Source: Streptomyces sp. NBC_01224 (lineage in GTDB: Bacteria > Actinomycetota > Actinomycetes > Streptomycetales > Streptomycetaceae). Taken from it: a DNA stretch of 64,000 nt. The DNA lies in assembly GCF_036002945.1 (NCBI RefSeq), contig NZ_CP108529.1, positions 9,543,001 to 9,607,000 of the forward strand, read 5' to 3'. The notes beneath the pieces were generated by a model. That model worked only from the letters and a program-made list of their open reading frames with translations. It made no database searches and was not told the DNA's origin. Numbering within the stretch: position 1 is the stretch's first letter; the number at the start of each line of letters is the position of its first letter. A program made the position numbers and the translations under genes. Positions 24,775-33,702 of this stretch are shown here, piece after piece.

Positions 24775-26443
24775 CTTAGCCTCGATCTTTCGTGATTGGT
24801 CGTCAGCTTCGGCTGGCGGCCAATGCGTCGTTGTGGAGCGTGTGCGGGCATACGGGTGGCCCGATCGTCGCATCGGGTGGGCGCCGGATTCCACGGTTCC
24901 GGTCGGTGGCTCTTCTGCTCGTCGGGACGGGTTGTTGCTGGTCAGCGTGGGTTCGGGAGGGTGTCGAGCCGTCTGATCGCGTCTGTGATCACGTCGGTCC
25001 ATGGCCAGTGGTGGGCGAATCGCAGGTGCCGTTGGCGGGCGGTGGTGATGAGTTGGGCAGCGGCGGAGAACAGCCGCAACCGCAGGCGGCGGGGCTCCCA
25101 GAGGCGGGGTTTGCCGGTCAGAGCGAGCATCGGCATCCAGGCGAGCAGGTCGAGGGCGAGCTGGACGATCTCCAGCCAGATCCGGTTCTGTGCGGTCTCG
25201 TGCAGGGGCAGGTTCCGCAGGCCGGTGGCCCGTGCGTTCCGAATGCGGTCCTCTGCCCTCGCCCGTCGGCGGTGCCTCAGTTCCAGGTCCGTGATCTTCC
25301 CGCCCGTCGTGTTGGTGGCGAAGCAGGTGAGCCGCAGGCCGTCGGCGTCGGTGAAGCGCAACTGGGCGCCGGGGTGGGGCCGTTCCTTGCGGACGATCAG
25401 CCGCATTCCCTTCGGCCAGCCCTTGAGTGTGTCGCCGTCGAGTTCGGCGGTCCAGGCGCCGTCGCGGATCTCGCCGCCCGGCTCGACCGCTGGGGTCCAG
25501 GCGGAGGCCGGGACCTTCAACACGGCCTGATGAATCTGCTCAGTGATGGTCATCCCGACCGAGTACGACAGCCACCGGCCCCGTTTCGTGAGCCAGGCGA
25601 GGAACTCATGGGTGCCGCCCGCGGAGTCGGTACGGATCAGTGTGGACCGGCCGCGCCGGTGACGCTTGGGGAGCTGGGCCAAAGCGAGTTGAGTGGCGGT
25701 GATGTGGTCGGCGGCGGTGTTGGATCCCGCGTTCCCCGGCCGCAACAGTGCTGCCACCGGCTCCCCGGTGCCACCGCTTCCGTGGTCGACGAAGCCCATC
25801 AGGGGGTGATGTCCAAACGACTTCTTCCAGGTCGCGGCCGCGTCCTGCTTGTCGGAGTGGGCCAGGACCAGCACTCCGTCCAGGTCCACAATCACCTGGC
25901 CGCCCCTATCCGGCGCCGCATCTTTGGCCAACGTCCAGACGTACTCGCGCACTTCGGCGCGCGCCGAGCGGATCGCGGTCAGGGCCTTGTCCCCGGCCGC
26001 GGCGAGGGTGTCGATCAGCCGGGAGACCGTTGGGTCGGAGGCCACCGGCCCGAACACGGCCGGCTCGGCCCGCAGCAGTCCCGCATCGGCCAGGCAGTCC
26101 CCGCCCAGCGCGACCGCGAGAGCCACATCCAGCAGGATCTTGCCCGGATCGTGCACCGCCCGAGGCCGCCGCCACGGCGTCAGCGCCGCCGATATCTCGG
26201 TATCCAGGCCGGTCTTACGGGCAGTCTCGACCAGCAGTACTCCGCCAGCCTGCGAGACCACCCCGCTCCCGCCGCCCTCGATGCGGACACGCGGATAGGA
26301 CCCGATACGCTTCTTCACCTGAGGAGTGCTTCTTTCATGCGCCGACCTGGACCCTAGACAAGTCCCATCGTTGCAGGTCAGGAGCACTCTTCGCGTTTCC
26401 GATCACGCATCGGACACCCAGCCACGTGAAAGCCCGAGGTTAG
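24775..26443. mobile_element. IS1380-family insertion sequence (copy B, distinct from copy A)
   Basis: Imperfect terminal inverted repeats at about 24775-24794 (CTTAGCCTCGATCTTTCGTG) and 26423-26443 enclose an intact transposase gene; total 1669 bp. The ends start like those of copy A (CTTAGCCT...), but the two transposases differ strongly, so these are two different IS1380 types. Confidence 0.7.
24942..26318 (-). CDS. IS1380-family transposase
   Basis: 459 residues from the GTG at 26318 (VKKRIGSYPRVRIEGGGSGV). Family landmarks: SQAGGVLLVETARKTGLD, DPTVSRLIDTLAAAGDKALT, GGQVIVDLDGVLVLAHSDKQ (first Asp), GRSTLIRTDSAGGTHEFLAW (second Asp), and HHWPWTDVITDAIRRLDTLP at the C-terminus. The length is normal for IS1380 and the frame is intact. 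The upstream in-frame ATG (26387) would place the start within a degenerate leader and is less likely. Confidence 0.9.
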   Translation of the reverse strand: MKKRIGSYPRVRIEGGGSGVVSQAGGVLLVETARKTGLDTEISAALTPWRRPRAVHDPGKILLDVALAVALGGDCLADAGLLRAEPAVFGPVASDPTVSRLIDTLAAAGDKALTAIRSARAEVREYVWTLAKDAAPDRGGQVIVDLDGVLVLAHSDKQDAAATWKKSFGHHPLMGFVDHGSGGTGEPVAALLRPGNAGSNTAADHITATQLALAQLPKRHRRGRSTLIRTDSAGGTHEFLAWLTKRGRWLSYSVGMTITEQIHQAVLKVPASAWTPAVEPGGEIRDGAWTAELDGDTLKGWPKGMRLIVRKERPHPGAQLRFTDADGLRLTCFATNTTGGKITDLELRHRRRARAEDRIRNARATGLRNLPLHETAQNRIWLEIVQLALDLLAWMPMLALTGKPRLWEPRRLRLRLFSAAAQLITTARQRHLRFAHHWPWTDVITDAIRRLDTLPNPR

Positions 26444-26689
26444 GACAACCCGAGGGCACGGCGCTCTGCAGCCCACGGAGCCCGGCGTCAGCAGGTTTTC
26501 ACCGCCCGCCCCGCGATGCCGTTCGAGTCGCCAGCAAGTTTGTAATAGTGCTTCTGGAGTTCGATTAGCCGTGACTGGCCGGTGGCTCACGCGGCTGCGA
26601 TCGCCTGGCACGCGGTGAAGGCGGGGGAGCCGCTCACGGTCCTGTCGCTGGAACCCGAGCCGTACGCGGGTATCGGCATTACTCTGCTG

Positions 26690-26767
26690 AACTCGCTGTT
26701 CGAGTACGGTCATGACCGCGTGGACGGTCGCTTCGTCAACCGCGGTGATGTCGAGAACGACAAGACA
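26690..26767 (-). pseudogene. DUF6207 scrap
   Basis: CLVVLDITAVDEATVHAVMT then VLEQRV matches the core of the DUF6207 family and closely resembles the remnant at 21066-21280. The N- and C-termini are missing. Confidence 0.5.
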
Positions 26768-26802
26768 CCCATCCCGGCAGCGTCGTCTGTCACCCGATAG
26801 GG

Positions 26803-26916
26803 GTGGCTCCCAATCTCGTTGCCGATCACGGACCTGTGTCGCGGTCCCACTCCGCCACGAACAGAGCAAGGTGGCTCCCATTCCCGTTACCCAAGTGGCT
26901 CCCGTTCACCCTGCCG
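26803..26916. repeat. Three spaced copies of a GTGGCTCCCRTTC repeat, IS21-end-like
   Basis: Units at 26803-26826, 26871-26892 and 26895-26916 share GTGGCTCCC followed by A/GTTC-like sequence and a TTRCC/TGCCG end. Multiple short repeats of this kind are typical of the transposase-binding ends of IS21-type elements. No istA or istB gene is nearby. Confidence 0.45.
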
Positions 26917-27010
26917 AAAACAGCGGGCGATCCCGCCATCGTGGCGACTGGCTGACGTCCGCTCAATTTTGGGTGGCGGGCGCCTGTCCTGGATCACGAA
27001 GATGGTCTGC

Positions 27011-27649
27011 ATGGGATGTGACATACACGGCTTCATCGAATGCCGCCGCAGCTATCGCGACTACGAGAACGACTCGTACTGGCACGCCGCCATCAACCTG
27101 GATCACCTGAACGATGTGCGGGACTACGACGCCTTCGGATGCCTCTTCGGGGTCCGCAACGATTTCGGGATTCTCAACGATGAAGCCTTCGAACCGCTCG
27201 CCGCCGGCCGCGGCCTTCCACACGATGTGTCGAAACGCGTCCGTGACCTGTACGAGGACCACGAGGGGCACAGCGCAACCTCGATCAGCTGGGCAGAAGT
27301 CGAGAAGGTCGACTGGGATGAGCTGTCCTTGCAGCCGGACCCCTACGTACACGAGTACCGTCGTAACGCCGACGGCGACTGGCAGTTTCACGAACGGCAC
27401 TTTGGGGCCCCGCAAGCATTCCTCGACCTCTGCGGTTGCCCCGAGGACGTCGCCTACAGGGCCGGCCTCCACTTCCCCGAAGGCACCCAATGGCCCGACG
27501 GCGACCGGCTGTTTCGCATAGGCCGCCTCAGGCGCAAAGACGTCGTCCGTCCGGACGGGCAGTGGAAGCCGGTCTGGACGGTCATGCGCACTCTCGCGGG
27601 TCTGCACGGGAACGAGGCGGTCAGACTTGTCGTCTGGTTCGACAGCTGA
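27011..27649 (+). CDS. Hypothetical protein of the MGCDIHG family
   Basis: 212 residues from the ATG at 27011; an ATG at 27002 adds MVC. The strongly conserved opening MGCDIHGFIECR, the segment RDYDAFGCLFGVRNDFGILN and GRGLPHDVS are typical of a family in actinobacteria and phages whose biochemical role is not established. Cys and His in MGCDIH and several Asp residues could bind a metal, but that is inference. The C-terminal half is acidic and Trp-rich (ISWAEVEKVDWDELSLQ). No good ribosome-binding site is seen. Codon use is less GC-extreme than that of the neighbours, suggesting phage or plasmid origin. Confidence 0.65.
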   Translation: MGCDIHGFIECRRSYRDYENDSYWHAAINLDHLNDVRDYDAFGCLFGVRNDFGILNDEAFEPLAAGRGLPHDVSKRVRDLYEDHEGHSATSISWAEVEKVDWDELSLQPDPYVHEYRRNADGDWQFHERHFGAPQAFLDLCGCPEDVAYRAGLHFPEGTQWPDGDRLFRIGRLRRKDVVRPDGQWKPVWTVMRTLAGLHGNEAVRLVVWFDS

Positions 27650-27987
27650 GCAGGGCGATGAGCCACTGCGCGATGCCCCGCGGCCGCCACCCGGGTACTG
27701 GAGCGGGGCGGCTGGCGTGTCCCCGGTCCCCTGGGCGGGGACACCACCGTCGCCGGACGGCCCTGTACACCGCGACTGTCGAGAAGGCTGGCGAGCAGCC
27801 GTCGGAGGGTTGGAGCCTGTCCGGGCGATCATGGGCGCCTGCCGCACAGCCGCCGGGCTTACCTCTGTGGGTCGGCCCGGTCTGACGACTCAGCTGTGAC
27901 AGAGTAGTCCGAGGACGACGGCCTCGGCGTCGAGGCCGTCGAGATAGTGGTTGGCTTGTTCCCAGTGACCGTCTGTGTCCGCGTCCA
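27650..27987. other. About 340 bp with only a coding scrap
   Basis: No intact gene. On the minus strand, 27898-27990 reads HWEQANHYLDGLDAEAVVLG then LLCHS and a stop, which looks like the tail of a lost gene of unknown family abutting the IS3 remnant. Confidence 0.35.
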
Positions 27988-28176
27988 GTGAGCGCCGGAC
28001 CGGCGTCCGTCAGCGGCCCGGATCCAGTTCCGCAGCGTCTCGGTGTTCACTCCGAGGTCGGTGGCGACCGACTTGATCGTCGCTCCTGGACGGGACCGGT
28101 ACAACGCGACCGCGTCCGCCTTGAACTCGGCGGGGTAGTGCTTCATCCCCACAGGGACTCCGTTCTTCTGGACCAT
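27988..28176 (-). pseudogene. IS3-family OrfA fragment
   Basis: MKHYPAEFKADAVALYRSRP, GATIKSVATDLGVNTETLRN then WIRAADGRR is the N-terminal HTH_Tnp_1 domain of IS3 OrfA. It is cut off before its leucine zipper and no OrfB follows. The likely start is the ATG at 28146 (MKHYP) or at 28176. Confidence 0.75.
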
Positions 28177-28391
28177 CAAGATCCAAGTCTCTCCAGTGTT
28201 CAAAATCCGGGGTCAGGGCCCGATTGATCCCAAGGGGCATCTATGGTTGCGGGTGACGGACAAGCCTCGCTGATCTCTGCAAAGGTCGGCTCCTGTGGTG
28301 GCAGTCGGGTCCGGCGGACGGCCCTCATCCTGGGACGCCGACGAGAGTAGATACTTGCCCTGAATACAGGCACAGATGAGGAGCACGGCCA

Positions 28392-28901
28392 ATGACCAGC
28401 GACAATCGCATAGGACCGCCCAGCTTTGGCAGCGAACGCGATACGTTGCGGGCCTTCCTCGACTACCAGCGTGTGACCCTCGCCATGAAGTGTGAAGGGC
28501 TTACCGACGAGGAGTTGCGGCAGCAGTCCATGCCCCCGTCGACGCTGTCGCTGCTCGGCCTGGTGCGGCACATGGCAGAGGTGGAGCGCGCGTGGTTCCG
28601 TCGGGTGTTCGAGGACAACGACGCGCCCATGGTCTGGTCCGACAAAATCGACTTCCAGGCGGCGTACGACGCGAGCGCGTCGACCAGGGCCGAGGCGTTC
28701 GCAGCCTGGGAGACCGAGGTGGAGAACTCGCGCCGCATCGAGCGGGAGGCTGAATCCCTGGACCTGGCCGGGCATCAGCCAAGATGGGGCGAGGAGGTAT
28801 CGCTGCGAATGGTGATGGTGCATGTGCTTTTGGAGTACGGCCGCCACAACGGGCACGCGGACTTCCTGCGTGAGGGTGTCGACGGGACCGTGGGCGCCTG
28901 A
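28392..28901 (+). CDS. DinB / DUF664 family protein
   Basis: 169 residues, ATG at 28392. A four-helix-bundle DinB-like protein: ERDTLRAFLDYQRVTLAMKC, LLGLVRHMAEVERAWFRRVF with the first metal-ligand His, and a C-terminal helix VLLEYGRHNGHADFLREGVD carrying the H-x-x-H ligands. The family includes mycothiol- or bacillithiol-dependent transferases and many uncharacterised members. DUF664 proteins are frequent in Streptomyces. A single gene with no operon partner. Confidence 0.85.
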   Translation: MTSDNRIGPPSFGSERDTLRAFLDYQRVTLAMKCEGLTDEELRQQSMPPSTLSLLGLVRHMAEVERAWFRRVFEDNDAPMVWSDKIDFQAAYDASASTRAEAFAAWETEVENSRRIEREAESLDLAGHQPRWGEEVSLRMVMVHVLLEYGRHNGHADFLREGVDGTVGA

Positions 28902-28978
28902 GTCCGCTGGAGGCAAAATGCTGATCGCTTCCAGAGAATTGCCTGCGTGTCTGGAAGATGGAAGTCCAACGTCGGTGC

Positions 28979-29863
28979 GTGAAACCAGAGTTGGACACCC
29001 TCGCGACCGCACTCCATGTGAAGACCGACGATGCGCTGAAAGCGTCTCCGCAACTCGCGCCATGGCGGCCAGCCGTGGGGGTCGCCCCAAAGCTCAGCGG
29101 CGCAGAGCTGGTCACACTGGCGATGATGCAGGCCATGCTCGGCTTCACCTCCGAGGCCAGGTGGCTCCGCCACGCCCGTTCCTACCTGCGACATCTCTTC
29201 CTTTACCTGCCCAAGCAGCCCGGCTACAACAAGCGGCTGTGCAAGGGCGCCGGACTGCTCCGGCGCATCAGCCGGCTGCTGGCCACCGACACGTCTGTGT
29301 GGAGCGACGAGGTGTGGATCGTGGACTCCACGCCGGTGGAGTGCGGCCGTTCACGCGAGACCGTCAAACGCTCCGACCTGGCCGGATGGGCCGAGTACGG
29401 GTACTGCGCCAGCCGCAGCCGCTTCTTCTGGGGACTGCGGCTGCACCTGGTGTGCACCCTCCAGGGCCTGCCCGTCGCCTTCGCCCTGGCCGGGGCCAAG
29501 GCCGACGAGCGCGAGACGCTGCTGGACCTCCTGGCCGCCGAACCCGGCCTCGTCGCCGCACGTCCTGCCCAGACACTGATCGGCGATAAGAACTACTTCG
29601 GCCGGGGCTTCGAGCACGAGCTGGCCGAGCAGGACATCCGGCTACTTCGGCCGGCCCACAAGGGCAAGCCGGAGCGGCGCGGAACGCCGTTACTCAAGCC
29701 GTTACGGCAGATCACCGAGTCGGTCAACGAGACCCTTAAAGGCCAACTCGATCTCGAACAGCACCTCGGCCGCACGCCCGGCGGTGTCGTCGCCCGTACA
29801 GGAGCGCGCTGGTCGAAGAACCGGTTGTCGATGTCGATCCGGATCTCACGCGCGCCTGGGTAG
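28979..29863 (+). pseudogene. IS982-family transposase, 3' end replaced
   Basis: Near-complete IS982 protein from the GTG at 28979 (VKPELDTLATALHVKTDDAL): KLSGAELVTLAMMQAMLGF, VWIVDSTPVECGRSRETVKR (catalytic Asp), TLIGDKNYFGRGFEHELAEQ, QITESVNETLKGQLDLEQHL (Glu). Where relatives continue into the terminal LTAAIWHN helix, this frame changes at about 29790 to unrelated residues and stops at 29863. About 30 family residues are missing. It resembles the fragment at 19519-19935 but is not the same copy. Confidence 0.75.
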
Positions 29864-29945
29864 GGGTGGGGGAGGGGGCGTTGTGGCAGCGATGACCTGG
29901 CAGGCGTAGCCGTCGGGAGAGGAGTTGACAGAGGGTTGACGCCTG

Positions 29946-30272
29946 TCAACTGTTAGCTTCGGACCAGCCGTTGAATGCGACAGCCCAGGCCATGACGTCC
30001 TGTGCCTTTTTGGCCGAGACCTTCACCGTTGTGCTGTCTCCGTCCCTTCCACAGATCACGACAGACAGCGCACCGGTCTTCTTCTTGAGTGCGAAGGCGA
30101 ACAGGCCGGTCGCGAACAATCGTGTCACGGTGATTCGCTTGCCTGTGCCGTCGATGGTCTGGACGGTTGCGCCGCTCGCGGGAGTATGCCACTGGCCGAC
30201 TGTCAGGGTTCCGCTGCTGTCGAGGAATATCGGTGTCCCGCGAGGCGGCTGAGGTGGATTCGGAGACGACAT
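29946..30272 (-). CDS. Hypothetical protein, 108 aa
   Basis: ATG at 30272. After a Pro-rich N-terminus (MSSPNPPQPPRGTPIFLDSS) the protein is mostly alternating beta strands (GATVQTIDGTGKRITVTRLF, LFAFALKKKTGALSVVICGR) with a final helix (AQDVMAWAVAFNGW). This resembles a small PH-like or split-barrel fold, but I cannot assign a family. Third-position GC is lower than in neighbours. No partner genes. Confidence 0.55.
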   Translation of the reverse strand: MSSPNPPQPPRGTPIFLDSSGTLTVGQWHTPASGATVQTIDGTGKRITVTRLFATGLFAFALKKKTGALSVVICGRDGDSTTVKVSAKKAQDVMAWAVAFNGWSEANS

Positions 30273-30604
30273 TCAGGCCCCATTCGCTGGTCGGTCAACC
30301 AAATGTGCCAGCGTTACGGAAAACATGTGCTGACATTGCCGATCCGTGACCCTAACGTTTCCGCCATTGCCGCGCATCGCTGCTGATGTGGGTCCAGGCC
30401 ATTGCGCGAAGTGATCACGTCCGGTTTCGTCAGGGCGTCCTGGTGAGCCCGAGGATCGGGCGGCGGAGCCGTGGTGTCGGTGGCGTATCGGGGGCTGTCG
30501 GTCCGGTGTCGGTGGGGTCTGGCACCTTTCGAGAGGTCCTGCCGGGTGCCCATCCGGCTGTGGGTTTCCGCTTTCCTCTCCCCACCCGAGTTCAAGGAGC
30601 GCAC
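30273..30604. other. About 330 bp upstream of the GDSL gene, no gene seen
   Basis: Neither strand shows a recognisable protein. It presumably contains the promoter of the GDSL gene; an AAGGAGC site lies about 6 nt before its ATG. Confidence 0.4.
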
Positions 30605-30889
30605 ATGACGATCACTGTCCGACCGGGAAGCACCGTGATGTTCACCGGCGATTCGATCACCGACTGCCAACGGCTGGAGAGCGAAGACGGTCTCGGGTTC
30701 GGCTACCCGCTGCGCGTTGCGGGCGAGTGGGGCTTCCGGCACCCGGACCGGCCCGTGACGTGGCTGAACACCGGGATTGGCGGCAACAAGGTGATGGACC
30801 TCGAAGCCCGCTGGCAGACAGACGTGCTCGACGCGCGCCCGGACGTGGTGTCGATCCTCGTCGGGGTCAATGACATGGGCTGGCACACG

Positions 30890-32011
30890 CTAGTGTCCTG
30901 CGCCGGAGATCCGTCGGCAGAAGCGGGCGAGGGAGTCGAGGATCTCCTCGGCCGTCTTGGTCCAGATGAACGGTGTTGGGTTTTCGTTCCACTCCTTTAC
31001 CCACGCACGGATGTCGGCTTCCAGGGAACGCACGCTTTTGTGGGAGCCGCGGCGGATCTTCTGGTCGGCGAGGAAGCCGAACCACCTCTCCACCTGGTTG
31101 ATCCAGGACGAACTGGTAGGGGTGAAGTGCAGGTGGAATCGGGGGTGTTTGGCCAGCCATGCCTTGATGGCGGGCGTCTTGTGGGTGCCGTAGTTATCGC
31201 AGATCAGGTGGACCTGGAGGTGCCCGGGAACCTCCTTTTCGATCTTGATGAGGAACTTCTTGAACTCCGCTGCCCGGTGCCGACGGTGCAGCGAGGTGAT
31301 GACTTCGCCGGTCGCGACGTCGAAGGCCGCGAAGAGGGTGGTCAGACCGTTGCGGACGTAGTCGTGGGTGCGACGCTCGGGCATGCCCGGCATCATCGGC
31401 AGCACCGGCTGAGACCGGTCCAGCGCCTGGATCTGCGACTTCTCGTCCACCGACAGCACCACCGCCCCTTCGGGCGGATTGAAGTACAGCCCGACCACGT
31501 CGTAGACCTTCTCCACGAACAAGGGGTCCGCCGACAGTTTGAAGGTGTCCGTCAGATGAGGCTTGAGATGGAACTTGCGCCAGATTCGGCCCACGGTCGA
31601 CTTCGACAGCCCGCTGCGGTCGGCCATCGACTTGCGCGACCAGTGCGTGGCGTTCTTCGGCATCTCCTCCAACGTGCTGACCACGACGGCCTCCACCTGG
31701 TCGACGCTGATGGTGGGCGGTCGACCCGGCCGGGGCTCGTCCATCAACCCGTCCAGCCGGGCGGCCAGGAACCGCCGACGCCACTTGCGGACCGTATCCG
31801 CCGCTACCCGAAGATCCCGCGCCACCACAACAATCGGCGGAACGTCAGGGCCTGCACACGCCAGCACGATCCGCGCCCGTAACGCCACCGCCTGCGCAGA
31901 CGTCGCCCGCCGGGCCCAACGCTCCAGCACCGCACGCTCGTCAACGGACAACAACAACGGTTCCAGCTTCGGACCACGACGCGGTGCGGGCACACCCGCA
32001 GAAACACTCAT
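30890..32011 (-). CDS. IS630-family (Tc1/mariner-type) transposase
   Basis: 373 residues. An N-terminal HTH pair (VVARDLRVAADTVRKWRRRF, then SMADRSGLSKSTVGRIWRKF) precedes the DDE domain: VVLSVDEKSQIQALDRSQPV (Asp), HLQVHLICDNYGTHKTPAIK (Asp), TPTSSSWINQVERWFGFL (Glu). The stop codon TAG is made of the TA target site plus the next flanking base (30890-30892), so the frame ends outside the element proper. It mobilises the element by cut-and-paste into TA dinucleotides. The other copy in the window differs by few residues (for example EEILD versus DEILD). Confidence 0.95.
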   Translation of the reverse strand: MSVSAGVPAPRRGPKLEPLLLSVDERAVLERWARRATSAQAVALRARIVLACAGPDVPPIVVVARDLRVAADTVRKWRRRFLAARLDGLMDEPRPGRPPTISVDQVEAVVVSTLEEMPKNATHWSRKSMADRSGLSKSTVGRIWRKFHLKPHLTDTFKLSADPLFVEKVYDVVGLYFNPPEGAVVLSVDEKSQIQALDRSQPVLPMMPGMPERRTHDYVRNGLTTLFAAFDVATGEVITSLHRRHRAAEFKKFLIKIEKEVPGHLQVHLICDNYGTHKTPAIKAWLAKHPRFHLHFTPTSSSWINQVERWFGFLADQKIRRGSHKSVRSLEADIRAWVKEWNENPTPFIWTKTAEEILDSLARFCRRISGAGH

Positions 32012-32046
32012 ACAGGAACTAACGATGGATCTCCGGTGCAGGACAC
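30893..32046. mobile_element. IS630-family insertion sequence, copy A (1154 bp)
   Basis: Terminal inverted repeats GTGTCCTGCGCCGGAGATCC (30893-30912) and its complement with one mismatch (32027-32046), flanked by the TA target duplication at 30891-30892 and 32047-32048. The transposase frame is intact. A nearly identical copy begins at 63047. Confidence 0.95.
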
Positions 32047-32429
32047 TAGACCCGAAGGGGTACGTGATCGCCGTGGAGGAGTTCGAAGCGGGTTATGACC
32101 GCCTGCTCGCGCCCCTCGCCGAGGCGGGCACGGAGCTGATCCTCCTCGAGCCGTTCCTCCTGCCGATCCACGGCGTCGTCGAGGCCGGTGCCGGAGTCGC
32201 ACTCATCGGAGAGGAAGAGCGAAAGGAATGGCGCACCGATCTGGACCCGAAGATCCAGGCCGTGCGCAAGCTCGCCCGCAAGTACGGCGCGCATCTGCTC
32301 GACGCCGACGACATGTTCGCCGAGCTCGCCGCGAAGACCGGGCCGGAGTACTGGGCCGCGGACGGCGTACACCCCACGCCGGCCGGTCACGCCGCACTCG
32401 CGGCGGCCTGGCTGCGCCTGGTCGCGTGA

Positions 32430-32819
32430 CCGGGCCTCGCGATCACCCGCGACAACGGCAATCGCGGACGAGGGGAAACGACAGCCCGGAACATTACCCA
32501 GCGTTACTCGCCACCTGGCCGTAGACATCTCAGGAGCCTAGAGGTCAAGCCGCATCGCGTAGAGAGGGCGGTTTGTGTCACTGAACCTTGACCACCCAGG
32601 TCGAAGCGCTCGTCGTCACCTGTGGTTCGCAGGTTGCGTACGCAGGTCAGATCACTGAGCCTCCGCCAACTTGAAGTCGCTGGTCAAAGGGCTGGTGTGA
32701 CCGGCTCTCGGGGTACTCGCGCTGGTCGTGGGCGGCTGTCTGGGGAGTAGATCGTCCGTCAGTGGTCGGCTTGCCGGCTTCTGCTCGCTGTGTCCGGGTG
32801 GCCTTCCACGATCCGGTGC
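32430..32819. other. About 390 bp without a recognisable gene
   Basis: Nothing convincing on either strand. No strong hairpin follows the GDSL stop. Confidence 0.35.
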
Positions 32820-33239
32820 ATGCTGAATCTCGAGCTGGTTCAGCAGTTCGGCGATCCGGCCTGCTTGAGAGCCAGTCGGCATGGCGGCCCGGAGCCGCCC
32901 CTACCGTGGCTGTCCAGCGCAATCGTGGAAGCGACAGCGGACGGACCACAGCCGACAGGATATGCCGATTTCGCTGACGGAGCGTTGATCAGCGTCGATG
33001 AGGACGGCACTGCCACTTTGGGCAGCTCGCCCATGAGCATGTGCGGAGATGCCACGGTGGAAGCGACCGAAGGCTCCGATGGCAAAGGTCAGAGCTTTAG
33101 GATCGAGTTTCCGAAGCATTCATCGTGCGTCACTGTCGAAGTGCCGAACAGTCTCGACGTTGTGGTCGACGGAGATTCCATGACTGCCACACCCACTGGG
33201 TCGACCAACGCCCACTTCAGTTTTCGACGAGCTGGATAG
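32820..33239 (+). CDS. Hypothetical protein, 139 aa, possibly a fragment
   Basis: From the ATG at 32820 the N-terminal 35 residues look random. From about residue 36 (LPWLSSAIVEATADGPQPTG) to the end (SVDEDGTATLGSSPMSMCGD, HSSCVTVEVPNSLDVVVDGD) the composition is that of a beta-rich, acidic extracellular-type domain. Two Cys residues in the second half could form a disulphide. No signal peptide is present in this frame, so the true 5' part may be lost. Lower GC than neighbours. No family assigned. Confidence 0.35.
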   Translation: MLNLELVQQFGDPACLRASRHGGPEPPLPWLSSAIVEATADGPQPTGYADFADGALISVDEDGTATLGSSPMSMCGDATVEATEGSDGKGQSFRIEFPKHSSCVTVEVPNSLDVVVDGDSMTATPTGSTNAHFSFRRAG

Positions 33240-33702
33240 CACAACTGACTGCGCACAGCGCCTCCCACACCTCGAACACCAGTGCACCCGCGGCCAGGTG
33301 CGACCGGAGGTGGCCGACGTAAGCGTCGGCCTTGACCTGCACGCCGGATGCGAGGACGCCCTGAGTGTGTCCGACGCCGAGGCGAAAGCGGCTGCCGCAG
33401 GGCTGGCGCAGCCGACGGCGGTGGGGCGGTAACGACCGGGCCGCCAACTTGCGCCGGTCCGGTCGAGTTGCGTGTCCCGCAGCTCGTCATTTATGCACCA
33501 TCTGCATAAGACTCTGCGATCGCACATTGTGCGTGCCGTGGACTGCTCTCTGGCGGACGGCCCCGGTCAGCGTGCTCTCGCTGGGAGCGACGGCGAGGCT
33601 CTGCGGGAATGCCTGCCGGGGCGGACGGGGTCGATGCCGAAGACGGTTACGTTGACGCCTCTGGCGTGCAGGAGCCGGCCACGAGGGCGGGGCGGCCGTG
33701 GA
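33240..33702. other. About 460 bp, coding status unresolved
   Basis: Two overlapping frames have coding-like base use: plus strand around 33300-33430 (VGLDLHAGCEDALSVSDAEA) and minus strand 33217-33447 (RLGVGHTQGVLASGVQVKAD). They cannot both be real, and neither matches a family I know. Confidence 0.3.

Larger units (their letters stand above)
26444..27001. other. Debris interval between IS1380 and the MGCDIHG gene
   Basis: No intact gene. It contains a plus-strand coding-like stretch at about 26580-26707 (AHAAAIAWHAVKAGEPLTVL, SLEPEPYAGIGITLLNSLFE) with high third-position GC but no start or known family, a DUF6207 scrap on the minus strand and a repeat array, listed separately. Confidence 0.35.
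30605..32429 (+). pseudogene. GDSL/SGNH hydrolase gene split by an IS630 element
   Basis: The 5' part (30605-30890) encodes MTITVRPGSTVMFTGDSITD (Ser of the GDS block), NTGIGGNKVMDLEARW (Gly block) and VVSILVGVNDMGWHT (Asn block). The 3' part (32049-32429) resumes LDPKGYVIAVEEFEAGYDRL and ends with WAADGVHPTPAGHAALA (catalytic Asp and His). Removing 30893-32048 rejoins the frame exactly through one TA, giving a normal esterase of about 220 residues. The insertion therefore looks recent and precise; the encoded fragments each lack part of the catalytic triad. Confidence 0.9.
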
